This document shows, in pieces, positions 18,544-31,400 of a stretch of 64,000 bases of DNA; the first letter of the stretch is position 1, and every line of letters starts with the position of its first letter. The notes beneath the pieces are model-generated. The model was given only the letters and a program-made list of their open reading frames with translations. It searched no databases and had not been told where the DNA came from. A program made the position numbers and the translations under genes. Origin of the DNA: Onthophagus taurus (Eukaryota; Arthropoda; Insecta; Coleoptera; Scarabaeidae); the NCBI RefSeq assembly GCF_036711975.1, contig NC_091976.1, positions 1 through 64,000 of the forward strand, written 5' to 3'.

Positions 18544-19529
18544 TCCTTGACGTATTCAATGTAAGACAATCATCCGTGTTTTCAATTTTATGAGATCCTA
18601 AATTTACCTTAAGAGCCCACTTTACCAGGTCGGTCAGTTTCTGAGGGGCGCAGACGACGGACGTTCGGAAGCAACGAGGCGGAGTTTATTTTCTACTAGG
18701 CCCGACCCTTTATAGATAAAAAAAACATCGTGTTTATTTTATTACGATTCTTTTTCTCGTCGATGTTGTTAATGAAGAAATTAAACGACTTCTTCTAAAT
18801 ATTATTGTTTATTAACAATTTTTCTTAATTACGAATTACAATCAATCTTTTTATTGACTTTCCAATTTATTTATTATTTTAGTTATTATTTTGATTTTTT
18901 ATTAATAATCGTAGTCGTAGCCCACCTTTTTACTACGTTTGTTTTTTTAAGTATTTTGGTTCACAACAATTTACATTACGCAAATATCAGTTTTTTAATG
19001 CTTTTTTTCGATATGAATAGAATATTAATTTTTTAATAGAGAAATTAGAGAAAGAAGTTGAGAACATCTAAGATTATGGGTTTATAATTCAATTGAATGT
19101 AAGGCAAAAATCAATTTCAAATGCAATAAATAATTTTGTGAGGCATAAAACATTTATATCATTTTGAAACGAAAATAACATTTATAACTTCATTTTATAT
19201 TAAAATAGATATATTTGCAATACAGGGAATGTGAAAAGTTCGGCACAACATTTATAAATTATATCTTTGTTGTATTCTTATGCGTTCGTTTGATATACAG
19301 GTGTCTCAGAGTAACCGTGTAAGTAATTTTTTATTTGAAAACACAGGTAGTTACAAAAATTAAAGAAAAAATAGCTGAATAAATGTGGTTCCTTTATGAA
19401 TATTATTACTTTTCATTCGAACTTTTTTAATATTTCTGTTTAAAAAAATGGACTGCATGGTCTGCATCACCTTGTATAAGTAAATGAAATAATATGTAAT
19501 ACCTAATTAATAATAATATTAAATAATGC
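18544..19529. other. AT-rich spacer inside the inverted-repeat-bounded segment
   Basis: A short GC-rich patch at ~18610-18710 (GAGGGGCGCAGACGACGGACG) interrupts otherwise AT-rich DNA with long T runs. No open frame with protein character, RNA gene or repeat with clear ends is visible. Confidence 0.5.
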
Positions 19530-19925
19530 TTCAAGTATACAAAATATGGCTAATAGTGTAATAAATAAAACAGCCCTGACTAGAAAAATCTTTAGGAAAT
19601 TTTAATTTGCCATCGTTGAATAGATGTAAGCTCTTGAAATTCGCTGGACACTTCACCTCGACGATGGCATTTTCGTTTTTTATTGTTTCATTTGGACTTG
19701 CAACTAAGAATCCATACATCCTACGGATGAATAGAGCTCAAGAGTTTGCTGGCAAGTTATAATTACTTTCAAATTTTTTTAATGCAAGCCATTCATAGTC
19801 TTGGCCATGTTTAGTGTTATTATTTCTAGCAAATTTCGAGTACAAGATTGATTTAACTTTATTTAAGCAAGACATGTCATTTCTCATCCTACATACATCA
19901 CCAAATCTCGATGCAGTTAGGCACA
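19530..19925 (-). pseudogene. Remnant of a YqaJ-type viral recombinase/exonuclease
   Basis: On the minus strand the frame reads YLCLTASRFGDVCRMRN, then KHGQDYEWLALKKFE, a stop, then MYGFLVASPNETIKNENAIVEVKCP. The succession R.LTASRFG...G..YE..AL...F...LVASPN...IVEVKCP is the core of YqaJ-family PD-(D/E)XK nucleases (catalytic E and EVK). At least one in-frame stop lies between the E-box and the ASPN/EVK boxes, and both ends are missing. YqaJ proteins of this kind occur in insect mobile elements. Here it sits between the other two broken genes in the same orientation, supporting one original element. Confidence 0.65.
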
Positions 19926-21429
19926 GATACTTTTCTTGGATCCATATCTGATTGGTACTTTAGCTTCTGGTAAGAATTTGTATTTTATTTCTGTTAATGC
20001 ATCCATCTTGCAAGTTTCCAATAAATTCTTCTTTCTTTTATATTCTTCGTGTGAAATGTCACTCATAAATTATAACCGAATTGCTATCATTACCCTGATC
20101 GGCTTTCGCTACCTACCTGAATTACCCTGTATACACGAGTATTTTATTTTATTGTATACAATTATTTTATAGCAGTACCACTCCGGATGATGCATCGTAA
20201 TTGATTTTTGATGTTGTTCGAGCGTTTAGCGTTTACAGTCTTTATTCAGTCTTTATTTACTTCTCCTGAAGCTGTAACTAAATTAATTCTTCTTTACCTG
20301 CGTTCTTCATAGACTGCTATGCCATGTCACTTACGGTTTCTTGATATTTTTGGAATGTTTTTGTTAACATAAATGGTATATCCACACATAACAATAATTC
20401 TTCAGCCTGTGTATATCCGGTACCGACAGATAACAGAAACAACAGCAGAGTTTATCTCAATAGACTCTTTGCTTTCTTCAGTGTAAAGCTTCTTTTTTAT
20501 CCCGCACATAAAACATTTATTATTTATCTTATGTATTATTTATCTTATGGTATCGCTTCAAATAATGTATCGTTTTAATTTTTACTGTAATGGTTTATTC
20601 TTTTTAAATAAGTCCTTTTTATGTGTGCCACAGTTTATACAATAAAATTAATAAAATTTAACTTACCTTTCGGAATGAATACATTTTTCAATTGAATCTC
20701 GGACTATAAAATATGAAATTTTAGATTTTATAAAAATTTATATCGTAAATTATTACCGTCTATTACTCCTTTTTCGAGAACATCTTCAAATGCTAAGGGG
20801 TAGTTTTTTAGATGAACATACCCATTGTTTATAAAAACTTTACACAAACTAAATTAAACTAACACTATAGTACACAATAAAATAACAACTATTGACTATA
20901 AATTCAAAAATTTTGTTAAATTACACAATCATTAGTAGAAAATCACGGAAAATAAAGTTCAAAACGTACTTTTGGAAATGATTATTTTCTCTACCACATT
21001 AAAAAGTAATAGATAAAACAAGGAGCTTCGATGAAGAGAGTCGATGTCAGCGTCGCTCAGTCGGCAGGAGGCGGGACTAACGCGGTGGTAATACTTCGTG
21101 GGAATCTTGACGGAAAATATTCATTTTTACGCTACTTTTTTGCAATTTTAGCAAATTACAAACTATTCCTTTATAACTAAAAATTTTGAAAAAATTTATT
21201 TGAAAAATATTACTATTATCAAGTATACTATCATGCAAGCTAAAAAAGAACGACCAAATTGTATAATATTGAGGAAAAAAACCCCTTTTTTTGGAAAACT
21301 TTAAAAATTTTCACCATGCGTTATGTAGAATTGTTAGAAGAAGCTATGTACAAAATTTCATCCAAATATTTTCATAAATAATGTATGTTTTTTGTAATTT
21401 GCCGAGCTGTATGGTAAAGTAGCCTCTTA
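19926..21429. other. AT-rich spacer with a dispersed short repeat
   Basis: No gene is supported. At 21025-21072 is a GC-richer word, GTCGATGTCAGCGTCGCT followed by CAG..GGCAGGAGG, which recurs at 36330-36360 just right of the transporter gene, so it belongs to a dispersed repeat family whose ends I cannot define. Confidence 0.5.
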
Positions 21430-23571
21430 AGACTTGGAATCGGCGCATCATCGACTTCCGCTGGCATATTTAATTTTAATATTTCATCCGGCATTGGCAT
21501 ATCGACCTTGGAAATGTTGTTCGCTGTAGTGTTGATTTGAGGTTTTGATACAGATTCATAAGCCGAGTTTAAGAGTTTCTCAGTGCCGCAAATTGATCGT
21601 ATGTGTTTGACCTAAAACTTATCAACACGAAGATTTTTGTCGTTATTTAAAATTAGATGTTTTAACTCTCTAAAATATTCTTCACTTAATGTTGACGTTG
21701 CAGGAGATCCATCAGGTGCCAATATGCACGTCCATAGAGTAAAGTGCTTGCTGATTCTTAAAAGATTTTTCGCAAAATCTGGACACCAATATGGATTAGG
21801 TCGATCGCCGGTTTGCGCGATTAATTTACAACCACATTCTACGTTTTTCAAAAATGTACTTAAACTCCCTGATGTTGCAAATTCAGACTCTTCTAAGTCA
21901 ATATTTATAATATATTCATCTCCAATATTGTTTACGTCGACATTTATTTTGCTTTGTATTATAATATTAACATCTACTATATCCTTTTCAAACTCCGATT
22001 TAATCCCCTGAATTAATCGTTTGTGGGCCCCATAACAACCTTCATTTAGATTTACATCTTCAGTTTCTGAAAACGCTACAGTTAAGGTGTCACGTAACAG
22101 GGATTCAAATACTTTGAAAGTAGTACATTTTGCAAGAAGTCCAATACACCGGAGAAAGAATTCTTTGACACGTGTAAAAGTATTACAAAAACATTTCTAG
22201 CGAGTGACAAGCTTGATAAGGTGAGCAATATCAATTCTAATGCAACACCGTGGACGAGATACGACAATTAAAAAGCATTTATTGACATAGGTGTTCAGAT
22301 CACATGATTCAAATGCTAAGCAGACAGCATTTAAAAGCGCCATGGCGTAATCGGTTACAATTTCGGCTGGACACGGCACACCAGAGCGCAACCACTCTCG
22401 TAACCAATAAGTAAGCAAGTTTGCATCGTGTTTCTCCGAAACCATTTGGACTACCGATAAGATTTTTGAACAACATGGAACTACACCTTGATAAAGATAC
22501 ATTGGCGAACTTGATCCATCCGGTTTTGTAATTTTTTTTACAATGGAACCTGTTGCATCAATACTTAGGCTACTACATTTTGTCGCGTCTTTGCAGTGGT
22601 TTTTGTAAAGGAAGATTTGTTCTGGAGTCCAATCATTGCAAAAAATTTATCGTAGCCAATCTCCCGAATAGTACCTGTAAATTCAGGACGATATTTCAAT
22701 TCATGCACTGATTGAAAAAGGTCAATACGAAGTCCTAATTCCCGGTCAGTTTCTGTTTGCTTTGCCTTACGTAAAACATTTTCGTTGTGCAAATGCGCGG
22801 GAACTTTATCTTCAAAATCCATTAGTTCATTGGCTTTCTGTCTACGCCAAGCATAGGTTGACTGAGCAGTAACCTCTTTTGCTACTCGTTGTCTGAGTAC
22901 ACCTCGTAAATGACGCTTTTTTTTATGTTCAATATTTTTTGTATCACTTGTTGAAATTTGCAGCGTGATATGGTCATCTGTTGGTTGGTCTGGCGCGTAC
23001 AAATTAATTCCTACTCCACATGCGATACATAAACCTTTAATCCATAGCCATGGTTCTCCTGGATTTAAGTTAACTTTTGGCTTTTGAAAGCATAGCAACA
23101 TGGCAGCGGATGTTCTTGCCACAATTGTTTTTGCATTACATCGGTCCAGCCTTGTCTTAATACATTATACGCCCTACCCTTATAAATTCTACTAACAGGT
23201 CGAATACTGTTCCAATCGTCGCCTCAAATAGTAATTGTCGCTCTAAGAGGCACTAACGCGTGTCGGGATATATTCATCGACCAATTTGAATCACCGGTAC
23301 TATTCATTTCGGAATTAGATATATCGGAAGTTGATGTATTGGCTTTTTGATTAACATTATGAAATTTTCGTAGCATGTCTTGTATTTCGTGGTCATTTCG
23401 AGAGATGTACAAATACATGTGTTTAGCTGACATTTTGTTATCCATTTTTATAACTGCCTCATTCCAAACATTATATGCTAACGATTTCAATTTTCCGGCC
23501 TCATCAAAAAACATTAGCTCTTTTATCGAATTAAAAATCATTTCAACAGAAAATTTAGCTACACGCGGCAT
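21430..23571 (-). pseudogene. Decayed transposase-like gene of a DNA transposon
   Basis: Consecutive minus-strand frames read as one broken protein. 23571-23224 is N-terminal (MPRVAKFSVEMIFNSIKEL...). 23122-22565 is the middle (GLCIACGVGINLYAP, then DLFQSVHELKYRPEFTGTIREIGYDKF). 22502-22197 has PAEIVTDYAMALLNAVCLAFE and CCIRIDIAHLIKLVTR. The tail to ~21430 has EFFLRCIGLLA, NPYWCPDFAKNLLRISKHF, SEEYFRELKHLIL and, past an in-frame stop at ~21612, VKHIRSICGTEKLLNSAYES. The (V/I)TD...CxIRIDIAHLIKL pattern looks like a DDE transposase core. The family (Mutator/NOF-like or other) is a guess. Several frameshifts and stops are present. Confidence 0.55.
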
Positions 23572-24065
23572 TTTTAAACTTCTTCCGACACCCGAAACCC
23601 AAAATTAATCAACAAAGCGTTTAATCAAACAGTATAATAAAAAAGACGAGAGCAGAATAAAAAAGAATAATATCCAGATAAACAGACTTGTTTGCAAAGA
23701 AGATTAAAAATACGAGCTATCATAGCACATCTAAGAATTAACCTTAATAACGTTTCACAGAAGAACACAGTGAAGATTATCGACGAAGATGATATAATGA
23801 CGAATGTGACAAGAAGTGAAAAGAAAAGCGAAAATACCCGCTAGTACATATGTTGTCTTGTGTACAACACGTGTTTATATGGGTAAGTCTAGTCGATATA
23901 AATCATCAAAACATTAAACGGTGCATACCAGGCCACACCGGCTAGAGTTGAGAACGGTTTGGGTCGTAACCGTAACGTCAATTTAGTCTTATGTATACTT
24001 GAAAAGTATGGGAACCACCGAGACCCGGGGCGTCCCCTAATATTAAAAAAAAAGCTGTATTTTGA

Positions 24066-24546
24066 AATGTAATTTTTTCACACTTTGTTACATTGAGGTG
24101 GAGCCTATTTTCATTACACCAAGTCAAGAGTCCCTATGAACGCTGTTGTTATGAACGTATCCCCTCCGCAAAGGCCTTGTTGTGACGTGATTGGAAGAAT
24201 TTGTCATTGGAATATTGTCATTTCTGTTTTTACTTATAGAGTATGTCCCCGGATCGAGTTACAAAGAAGAAAAAAATTTTTGTTACTGATTTTCCAAACA
24301 TATCTCAGCATAAATAATGCGTCGGATATGTTCAAACCACTAAATCGCACGAACTTTATATTGTAACTATAGAAGTTAACTAATTATTCCCATTTTTATG
24401 TAAAAATTATACTTTTCCTAAATTAAAAATTTTTCAAGTTCAATTTACGATACGTAACCATAGAAACCAATAAAATAAAATAAAAGTTACAACTTATGTT
24501 AGTGAAAAACATACGGACAAATCAAATTAAAATATGGCTAATTGAA
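24066..24546 (-). repeat. Right arm of long inverted repeat
   Basis: Reverse complement of 16375-16858, ending GGCTAATTGAA. Directly inside at 23940-24060 is unique sequence (GGCCACACCGGCTAG, GACCCGGGGCGTCCCC) without a counterpart at the left arm. Confidence 0.85.
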
Positions 24547-24554
24547 TAAAATAT

Positions 24555-25137
24555 TTTTTGTAATTCGCAACGGTAATGAAAGTTCTAACAGTACTCAAAC
24601 GGGTGCTGTAATGAGACTCCTTACAGCATCCGATGCTGTAATGAGATTTTAGTAACATTTTATGGAACCAGTTCAAGTTGGTGACATTGGGTCATTAATT
24701 TTTCTAGTTGTCAATGTGACAATGTTTGTCTATGGATGTTTAAATACGTTCTTAACATTGAATACAAGGTCCACAATGATGAGGACATTGAACTCTGAGC
24801 AATTTCTCTTATTTTGGGAGGTGTACATGAAATATTTTTATCAGGTGAATACGTTTTGTGTTTTGACAGTTTCTATTTGTCATTCAAATTTCTATTTTCA
24901 AGTGTTACGTTGTTACCAACTGCTACATACCTATTTCCCTACATTGTCAAAATTTATTTTATTTTTGAGAAAAAAAAAGGATAAAAACGCGAATTACAAA
25001 AAATAGCATAAAAAACACGTTTCATAAGACTTAAAGCACTCATTCATTAAAAAACTCGTGGCTTCGCCACTCGTTTTTCAACTTGAATTCGTGCATTTCA
25101 AACGTGTCTTACGAAACTTGTTTTTTAATATACTATT
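24555..25137 (+). repeat. Dispersed element, copy 1, ending in a palindromic MITE
   Basis: About 580 bp repeated in inverse orientation at 63288-63866. It contains TGTAATTCGC near the start and GCGAATTACA near 24990 as inverted words. The last ~130 bp fold back on themselves: CACGTTTCATAAGAC...CGTGGCTTCGCCACTCG...GTCTTACGAAACTTG, with tip GTGGCTTCGCCAC. The 114-aa open frame at 24662-25006 is not conserved in the other copy and is not called a gene. Confidence 0.75.
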
Positions 25138-25199
25138 AAATGTAAATTTATGTAATAACACACTATGTAAGTAATAAATATTATTTATTTGTAAGTGAA

Positions 25200-25575
25200 C
25201 AAATCCTCATACAAACAAATTCGCTCCCAATTCGGCACACATTTGAAGACGAGTTCTAAATTCTTTATAAGAATTACGAATTTCCGCCAGTGGTAGAGAA
25301 TTTAATAGTTCTGCTTCATCTTGTAATGGTTCACTGTAAACAATTTGTTTCAATCGTCCCCAAAAATAAAAATCCATAATTGCAAGATCAAGACTACGTG
25401 CTGGCCATCAAATAGGACCATTTCGTTCAATCCATTTTTGACGAAATTGTAATTTTAACCATTGGGCACAATGTGTGAATGGTAACCTGGGCAACTGTCT
25501 TGCTGAAAGTACATTGACCGTATAAAATTTAAGGGTAATTGGATTTACATCGCTCCAATAACGACAATGCAGGGA
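25200..25575 (-). pseudogene. Mariner-like transposase C-terminal remnant
   Basis: Minus-strand reading gives RYWSDVNP, then in a shifted frame YFQQDSCPGYHSHIVP, then QWLKLQFRQKWIERNGPI, a stop, and WPARSLDLAIMDFYFWGRLKQIVYSEP to a stop after ELGANLFV. These match the FQQDGAPPH...RWIGR.GPI.WP.RSPDLTPLDFFLWG...VY signature of mariner-type DDE transposases. Catalytic D (QQD) and D (MD) positions are present, but a frameshift, an internal stop and a lost N-terminal half make it dead. Confidence 0.75.
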
Positions 25576-25816
25576 AGAAACAATGTCATTTGTTGAAAAG
25601 CTATCTGAAAAGCAGCGTCTTCCTCGTTTAGTCTCTTTGTTTGCAAAAGTTATACAAACATTTTTTCATCGGTTTGCGAGCCCCAACATGAGATATTTTT
25701 GTGTCCGGGTATTTTTCTGGAATTTATGTATAACTACACGAAAACATGATTCACTAGTACCATAGCACAGTACTAAATAAATTCTCTTTCACGGTAAACA
25801 TCGCATGAAAAGACTT

Positions 25817-26085
25817 AGTCTCACCAACATAAGTTGTAAGTTTTATGGTTTCTATGGTTACATGTCATAAATTGAACTTGAAAAATTTTCAATTTAGAAA
25901 AAAGTCCAATTTTTACATAAAAATTGGAATAATTAGTTAACTTTTATAGTTAGAGTATAAAATTGATGCGATTTAGTAGTTTGAACATATCCGACGCATT
26001 ATTTATGCTGAGATAGGTTTGAAAAATCAGTAACAAAAATTTTTTCCTCTTTGTAACTCGATCCGGGGACATACTGTATACGTAA
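25817..26085 (+). repeat. Partial, diverged third copy of the long inverted-repeat arm
   Basis: Same orientation as the arm at 16375-16858 and aligned with about 16420-16690, from CACYAACATAAGTTGTAA to CGATCCGGGGACATACT. It has more substitutions than the two long arms show against each other. It shows the arm sequence also exists apart from the 7-kb segment. Confidence 0.8.
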
Positions 26086-26236
26086 ACCAACACAAACTCT
26101 TTATTTCTTGAGTTTAATAACACTTGTTTAATTTTTAAATAATTATTAACATAAATACATATTATTATTATATTTATATTAAATTTATATTTCCGTCGAC
26201 CGTGTATTTATATGATTTATAAATGTATACAAAATC

Positions 26237-26496
26237 CAAGGTCTATAGAACATAAGGTTACCCAATACCGATTCTCCTCCTCTGAGAGGCAAGGTGACTC
26301 AGTGACGTAGCTGGTTCTATGAACAACACAACACGATGCGAGGTTTAAATATTTTATATAGACTGTACCACAGTATAGGCACGTATAGGCTATCTTTTAT
26401 TTTGACTGTATCGAACCAGTGACGTCAATCTGCGGGGTAATAATCGATACTACAGAGGCATAGGGAATGAGGTAACCTTATGTTCTATAAACCTTG
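26237..26496. mobile_element. 260-bp MITE with 25-bp inverted ends and 9-bp target duplication
   Basis: The left end CAAGGTCTATAGAACATAAG and the right end (reverse complement) CAAGGTTTATAGAACATAAG are near-perfect inverted repeats continuing with GTTACC. They are flanked by the direct repeat TACAAAATC at 26228-26236 and 26497-26505. A 9-bp duplication suits Mutator-like elements. If the first T is chance, 8 bp suits hAT. It is noncoding. Confidence 0.85.
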
Positions 26497-26505
26497 TACA
26501 AAATC

Positions 26506-28074
26506 ATTCATTAATGACACCTATTAATAAACGATTTTAAGAAAGTCCGACCGAACTAATATAGTAGTCAATTTAATAAATATTCTCCAATGAAATTTGT
26601 AATACCGACCCAACCGACCACTATATCTATTCGGTAAGACTATAAAAATAAATTATGACACATTAAAAGTGAGGTTATTTTGCCAGTGACAGAAGTGGGA
26701 GATTTTTCAACGATGGATTTTCTCTATTTTGTTGAAAAGACGGTCATCGGATATCTCAATAATTAACGCGTTCGCTTCGCTTCGCTTGCTCACGCGTTAA
26801 AATATCTCGATAATTAATCGCCTTCATTAATAGACTTGTTGGTTAAATAACTATTATGTTATATTTTTCCTCCAATAACGTCATGTTTCCCACCTCACCC
26901 CGTCAACGTTAATTTGTTCGAGTTGGATAACCTTATAACCAATACTCAACGGACCTTGGTTTTGGGGCTTCTGCCTGTTATTGCTGACCGCTTGTACCTA
27001 TTTACTTATTTGCTTATTTGTTTATTATTATTATTATTATTACTATAGGTTTGTTGTATTCATTTTTTCTCGATTTTTTTCTAATACAACTATATGATTT
27101 GATATGTTAATCGCATAGAGGGATTTATCCTCTATTAAAATATGCAAAAAAACATATGCATCCCATTTAAAATAACGATGTTGGTTGCCATAACAACGAA
27201 GCAAAGAACAATGTAAAGAAGTAAGTATACTCTTCCACATCCAGATCGGTTTTTATGACAGTCATAAATAAAAGCCGGGGTGATTTTTGCCCGCTCGAGT
27301 TCCTGAAAAGACTTATGACAGTCATACAAACAGGGTAGAACTTAAATTTTTTTAAACTAAAATTTAATAAAAAACCAAAGTTTAGTTATAACAACTAAAA
27401 TTTAATTATAAAAACAAGTATAAAAGTCTTAGAAAAAATTATTACTTTTAGGAATGTCTAAATAATAGAATAACAAAATTTTAAAGAATCTAATTATTCT
27501 CCGCCCTCTTTTGTAAGTAGACAATGCATGCCTCCTCAAAACATTTAGAAAAAATATGTACTTAATATTAGAAACACAACAAATAAGAGAATAATGAGTA
27601 TTTATATATGACCCTATTATTTTTCTTGCCTTAATGCCGCCCTGAGTGAGGAATCCCAGCATTTTACAACGGGGAATTATCTGTTACAACCCCGTCTTTG
27701 TTAGTTTTACAACTACAGTAGGAAAGTAACAGAGTCATAAAAACCGAGCGCCGTGTGGAAGACTATACTAAGAAATGCGCCACAACTAATAAAGAATTTT
27801 TTATTTGAAACATTTTTCTTTAAAACCACAAATGGCGAAGTTATTGGCTATATTCCAGACATTTGACACACCCTGTATAATAAAAGAAAAAGAACATTCT
27901 CTATAAATAAACAAAATCATTTTGCATCTCTAAAATAAAATAAATTAAAAAAAGATGGAAGGGATAAGAAAAAAGAAAAAAAAGGACACTCTAATCTAAC
28001 GTCAGCACTTCAGGTTCGAAATTTATTTATTCACAAGATATTTATTTAGAAATATCTAATATTAAATTGTTAAC
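26506..28074. other. Intergenic AT-rich DNA, no gene seen
   Basis: Small local structures only: a hairpin TTAACGCGT...ACGCGTTAA (26765-26802) with a CGCTTCGCTTCGCTTGC loop, two copies of TTATGACAGTCATA around 27255 and 27312, and a homopurine patch near 27950-27990. No open frame has protein character. Confidence 0.5.
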
Positions 28075-28295
28075 TGTTCGCGCGACAAATGTCGGGAATA
28101 ATTGTAGGTGTTGGTTCGAAGAAAAATTGGAAATTTCTTACTTGAATTGGGGTTCTATCTTCCGAGGATCGAATAAAAGGCGTCGTTTTAATAACGAATA
28201 CAATAATGGCTGCTTGTTTTATTTGTAACATTTGAAAATCGACAAAATTGTCATGGTTACATAAAATTTGGTTCGTTATTTGGGTTGCCTAAACA
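28075..28295 (-). repeat. 3' LTR of the BEL/Pao element
   Basis: 221 bp, identical to 33735-33955. On the coding strand it is preceded by the purine-rich tract GGTGGGTGGAA, the likely polypurine primer for plus-strand synthesis. Confidence 0.92.
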
Positions 28296-28422
28296 TTCCA
28301 CCCACCAAAAAATATTATTTTTTAACAATTAATATTTGAATAATAATAACAATACAAAATACAATGATGAATTAAAAAAGAAAACAAATAAATAAATAGC
28401 GAAAAGAAATAAAATACAAAAT

Positions 28423-31400
28423 TCAATTGACGGGTAATACAGATAACTTTGCGACGGGGCGCATTAATCTTCCGTTAGCGGTCTTCACAACCACTACCCG
28501 TACAACGCCATCTTGCGCTGGATGTATTTCCACTACGCGTCCGATCGTCCATTGCAATGGGGGACGCTGTTCATCCTTAATGACCACCATGTCTCCCATT
28601 TTAATCATAGGAGTGATTTTGTTCCATTTCATACGTTGCTGCAAGGTATGTAGATATTCAGTCCGCCAACGGCCCCAAAAATCTTGTACCATACGCTGCA
28701 GCAAATTCCAACGGTCGAGACGGTTTATTGGACTCTTGGTAAAGTCTGGACTAGGTAATTCCACATTTAACGGTTCCAAACATAAAAAATGTGATGGTGT
28801 CAAGGGCAGCAAGTCGTTGGGATCGCTTGACAAAGGGCATAACGGTCTTGAGTTTAACACTGCTTCGATTTGAGTTATCACTGTGTACACTTCTTCGAAG
28901 GTAAGTATTTGTTCTCCAATTACTCTTAATAAATGACTCTTCACAGATTTGACCCCAGCTTCAACCAATCCGTTAAAGTGAGGTGCTCCTGGAGGGTGGA
29001 AATGCCACTGAATGCCGAAAGTCGAACCAGTAGCTTCGGCAATCTCTTTTAACTTGTTGTTCGCTCCAATAAAATTAGTTCCTTGGTCACTATACAAATT
29101 GATGCAATTCCCTCTTCTAGAGAGGAATCTTCGGAGAGCCGCGATGAAAGCATCAGTCGTAAGATCTGTAACCAACTCCAGATGAACAGCTTTAGTAGAC
29201 ATACAAAGAAAAATACACAGATACGATTTTACAGAACGAGATCCCCGTGATCGGTTCATGGTAGTGCGTATGGGACCTGCAAAATCGACTCCTGCTGCTG
29301 AGAATGCCTTCACTTCTGATATTCTGTACTTTGGTAGGTCGGCCATCAATGGAACTTGTGGCCGTGGATTCATCCGGAAACATCTGATGCATTTAAATAA
29401 CACGCGATGGATTGCTCTTCGCGGAGACAGGATCCAATACCGTTGAGCCAATAATCCATGAAGGGTGCGTTGACCAGGATGTAAATATTCACGATGAATT
29501 GTTTCGATTATTAATTCACTTAGTCTTGAATCACACGGCAGTAATAAAGGATGTTTATGTTCGTATGGTATATCCGAATGTCTTAATCGTCCACCCACCC
29601 TGAGCAACCCGTCACGATCGATGAAGGGTGTGAGTTTACGAAAGGGTTTTGTTACCAACTGGTTTTTGATAAGAGCATTGAAGACACACGAAAAATGTTG
29701 ATTTTGAACATGTTTTATGAGAACATGAAGTGAATCTTGCAGTTCAAATTGTGAAAATGATGAGAATAAATTAACGTTGCGGTTTTTCTTAGAAAGTAGA
29801 ATAAACCGTCTTATGTACGAAATAATTCTTTGGATTTTTGATAAGGAAGAAAATTTAGTAAGTAAGTGATCCAGAAAATGTGTTTGATTTTCCCCACAAT
29901 TTACTAAAATAGGTTTGCTCTCTTTAGCAATTGCTTCATTATTTTCATATTTGAAAATGGGGTTAACTGGCCACTGATCGGAATCTTCTTTCAACCATGA
30001 TGGACCATTCCACCAAAGATTAAAAGATGACAATTGACTTGGACATAAACCACGGGAACCACAATCGGCTGGATTATCATGAGAAGGCACATAACGCCAC
30101 GATGAGGGAGGTAATGCGTTTTGTATATGAGAGACTCTGTTGGCTACGAAGATTTTCCATCTACACGGAGCTGAATGAAGCCAGTGAAGTACCACTTGTG
30201 AATCGGTCCACGCAACGACTAAATCGACAGGTAAATTCGACAGTGTGTTGGTGATTGATGAAAATAAATCGGCTAACAAGGTGGCTCCACAAAGTTCCAG
30301 TCGAGGGACTGAAATCGTCTTTAAAGGGGCCACACGTGATTTGGCGCAAACGAACGAAGTCGTTATGAGATTGGATGTGGAACATCTAAGGTATGCGACA
30401 GCGCAGTAACCCGTTTGCGATGCATCACAGAAAAGGTGAAGTTGGATGTGTTCGGGTTGATCAGGAATGATCAAACGAGGTAAATGAATATCGGATAATA
30501 AACTAAGATTATGTTTAAAGGTTTTCCATTCGGAATGGATGCTTGACGGGGGCGATTCATCCCAATCGAGATGAAGGGACCATAATTGTTGAATGAAATG
30601 CTTGGCTTTAAATGTGCATGGTGTTAGAAATCCGAGCGGATCAAAAATCCTAGCAATGTCTGATAAGATGGTTCTCTTATTGCAAGGTGATTCATGGGAT
30701 GTATATGAAAAGGAAAACTGATCGGAGCAAGGATCCCACTGAAGACCGAGGACCTTAACGGAACATGTTTCATCATAGTCCATGGAGATGGGTCGTTGTA
30801 AATCGGATTCGGAAACCGCAGTTAGAACATCAAGGTTATTACTGGCCCATTTTCTTAATTTAAACCCGCCTTTGTTGAGAAGGTTTATTAATTCTTGTTG
30901 TAGCGTAAGTGTCTCATTAATAGTGGAAGCTCCAGTGACAATGTCATCAACGTAAACGTTGTGTTTCAGTACATGGGAAGCTTTAGGATAGTCATTTGAG
31001 TACACATTAGCCAATTCAAGAATTGTTCTGAGAGCTAAGAACGGTGCTGAAGAAACGCCATAAGTAACCGTGTTTAATTGATATGACTGTACCGGTTCTT
31101 CAGGGGAAAAACGCCATAAAATGTTTTGAAATGTTCGATCTGAAGGGGAGATTAAAATCTGCCGGTACATCTGCTGAATATCACAAGTGAATGCGTATTT
31201 AAAAAATCGGAAATTGATTAAAATATTAACGATACTCTGTTGCAATTTTGGACCAATCAACAGAACATCATTTAACGATTTGCCATTAGATGATAACGCA
31301 GAGGCATCAAAGACTACTCTAAATTTTGACAATTGATTATCATCACGAATTATGCAATGATGAGGAATATAATATTTAATAGACGTAATATCTGGAGAAG

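Larger units (their letters stand above)
16375..24546 (-). mobile_element. Candidate large DNA transposon bounded by ~480-bp inverted repeats
   Basis: Nearly identical inverted arms at 16375-16858 and 24066-24546 enclose 7.2 kb holding three broken minus-strand genes (17770-18543, 19530-19925, 21430-23571) and a 155-bp tandem array. The arrangement resembles a Mutator-like or foldback-type transposon with long terminal inverted repeats and several genes. Against a simple reading, no target-site duplication is visible at 16374/24547, and the arms are far better preserved than the genes. A related partial arm also occurs alone at 25817-26085. The arms could therefore be two independent insertions. 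Element boundaries are uncertain. Confidence 0.5.

Noticed and set aside
24662-25006. 114-aa frame in the dispersed element
   Set aside because: The other copy (63288-63866) has small indels breaking it, so no coding constraint is apparent.
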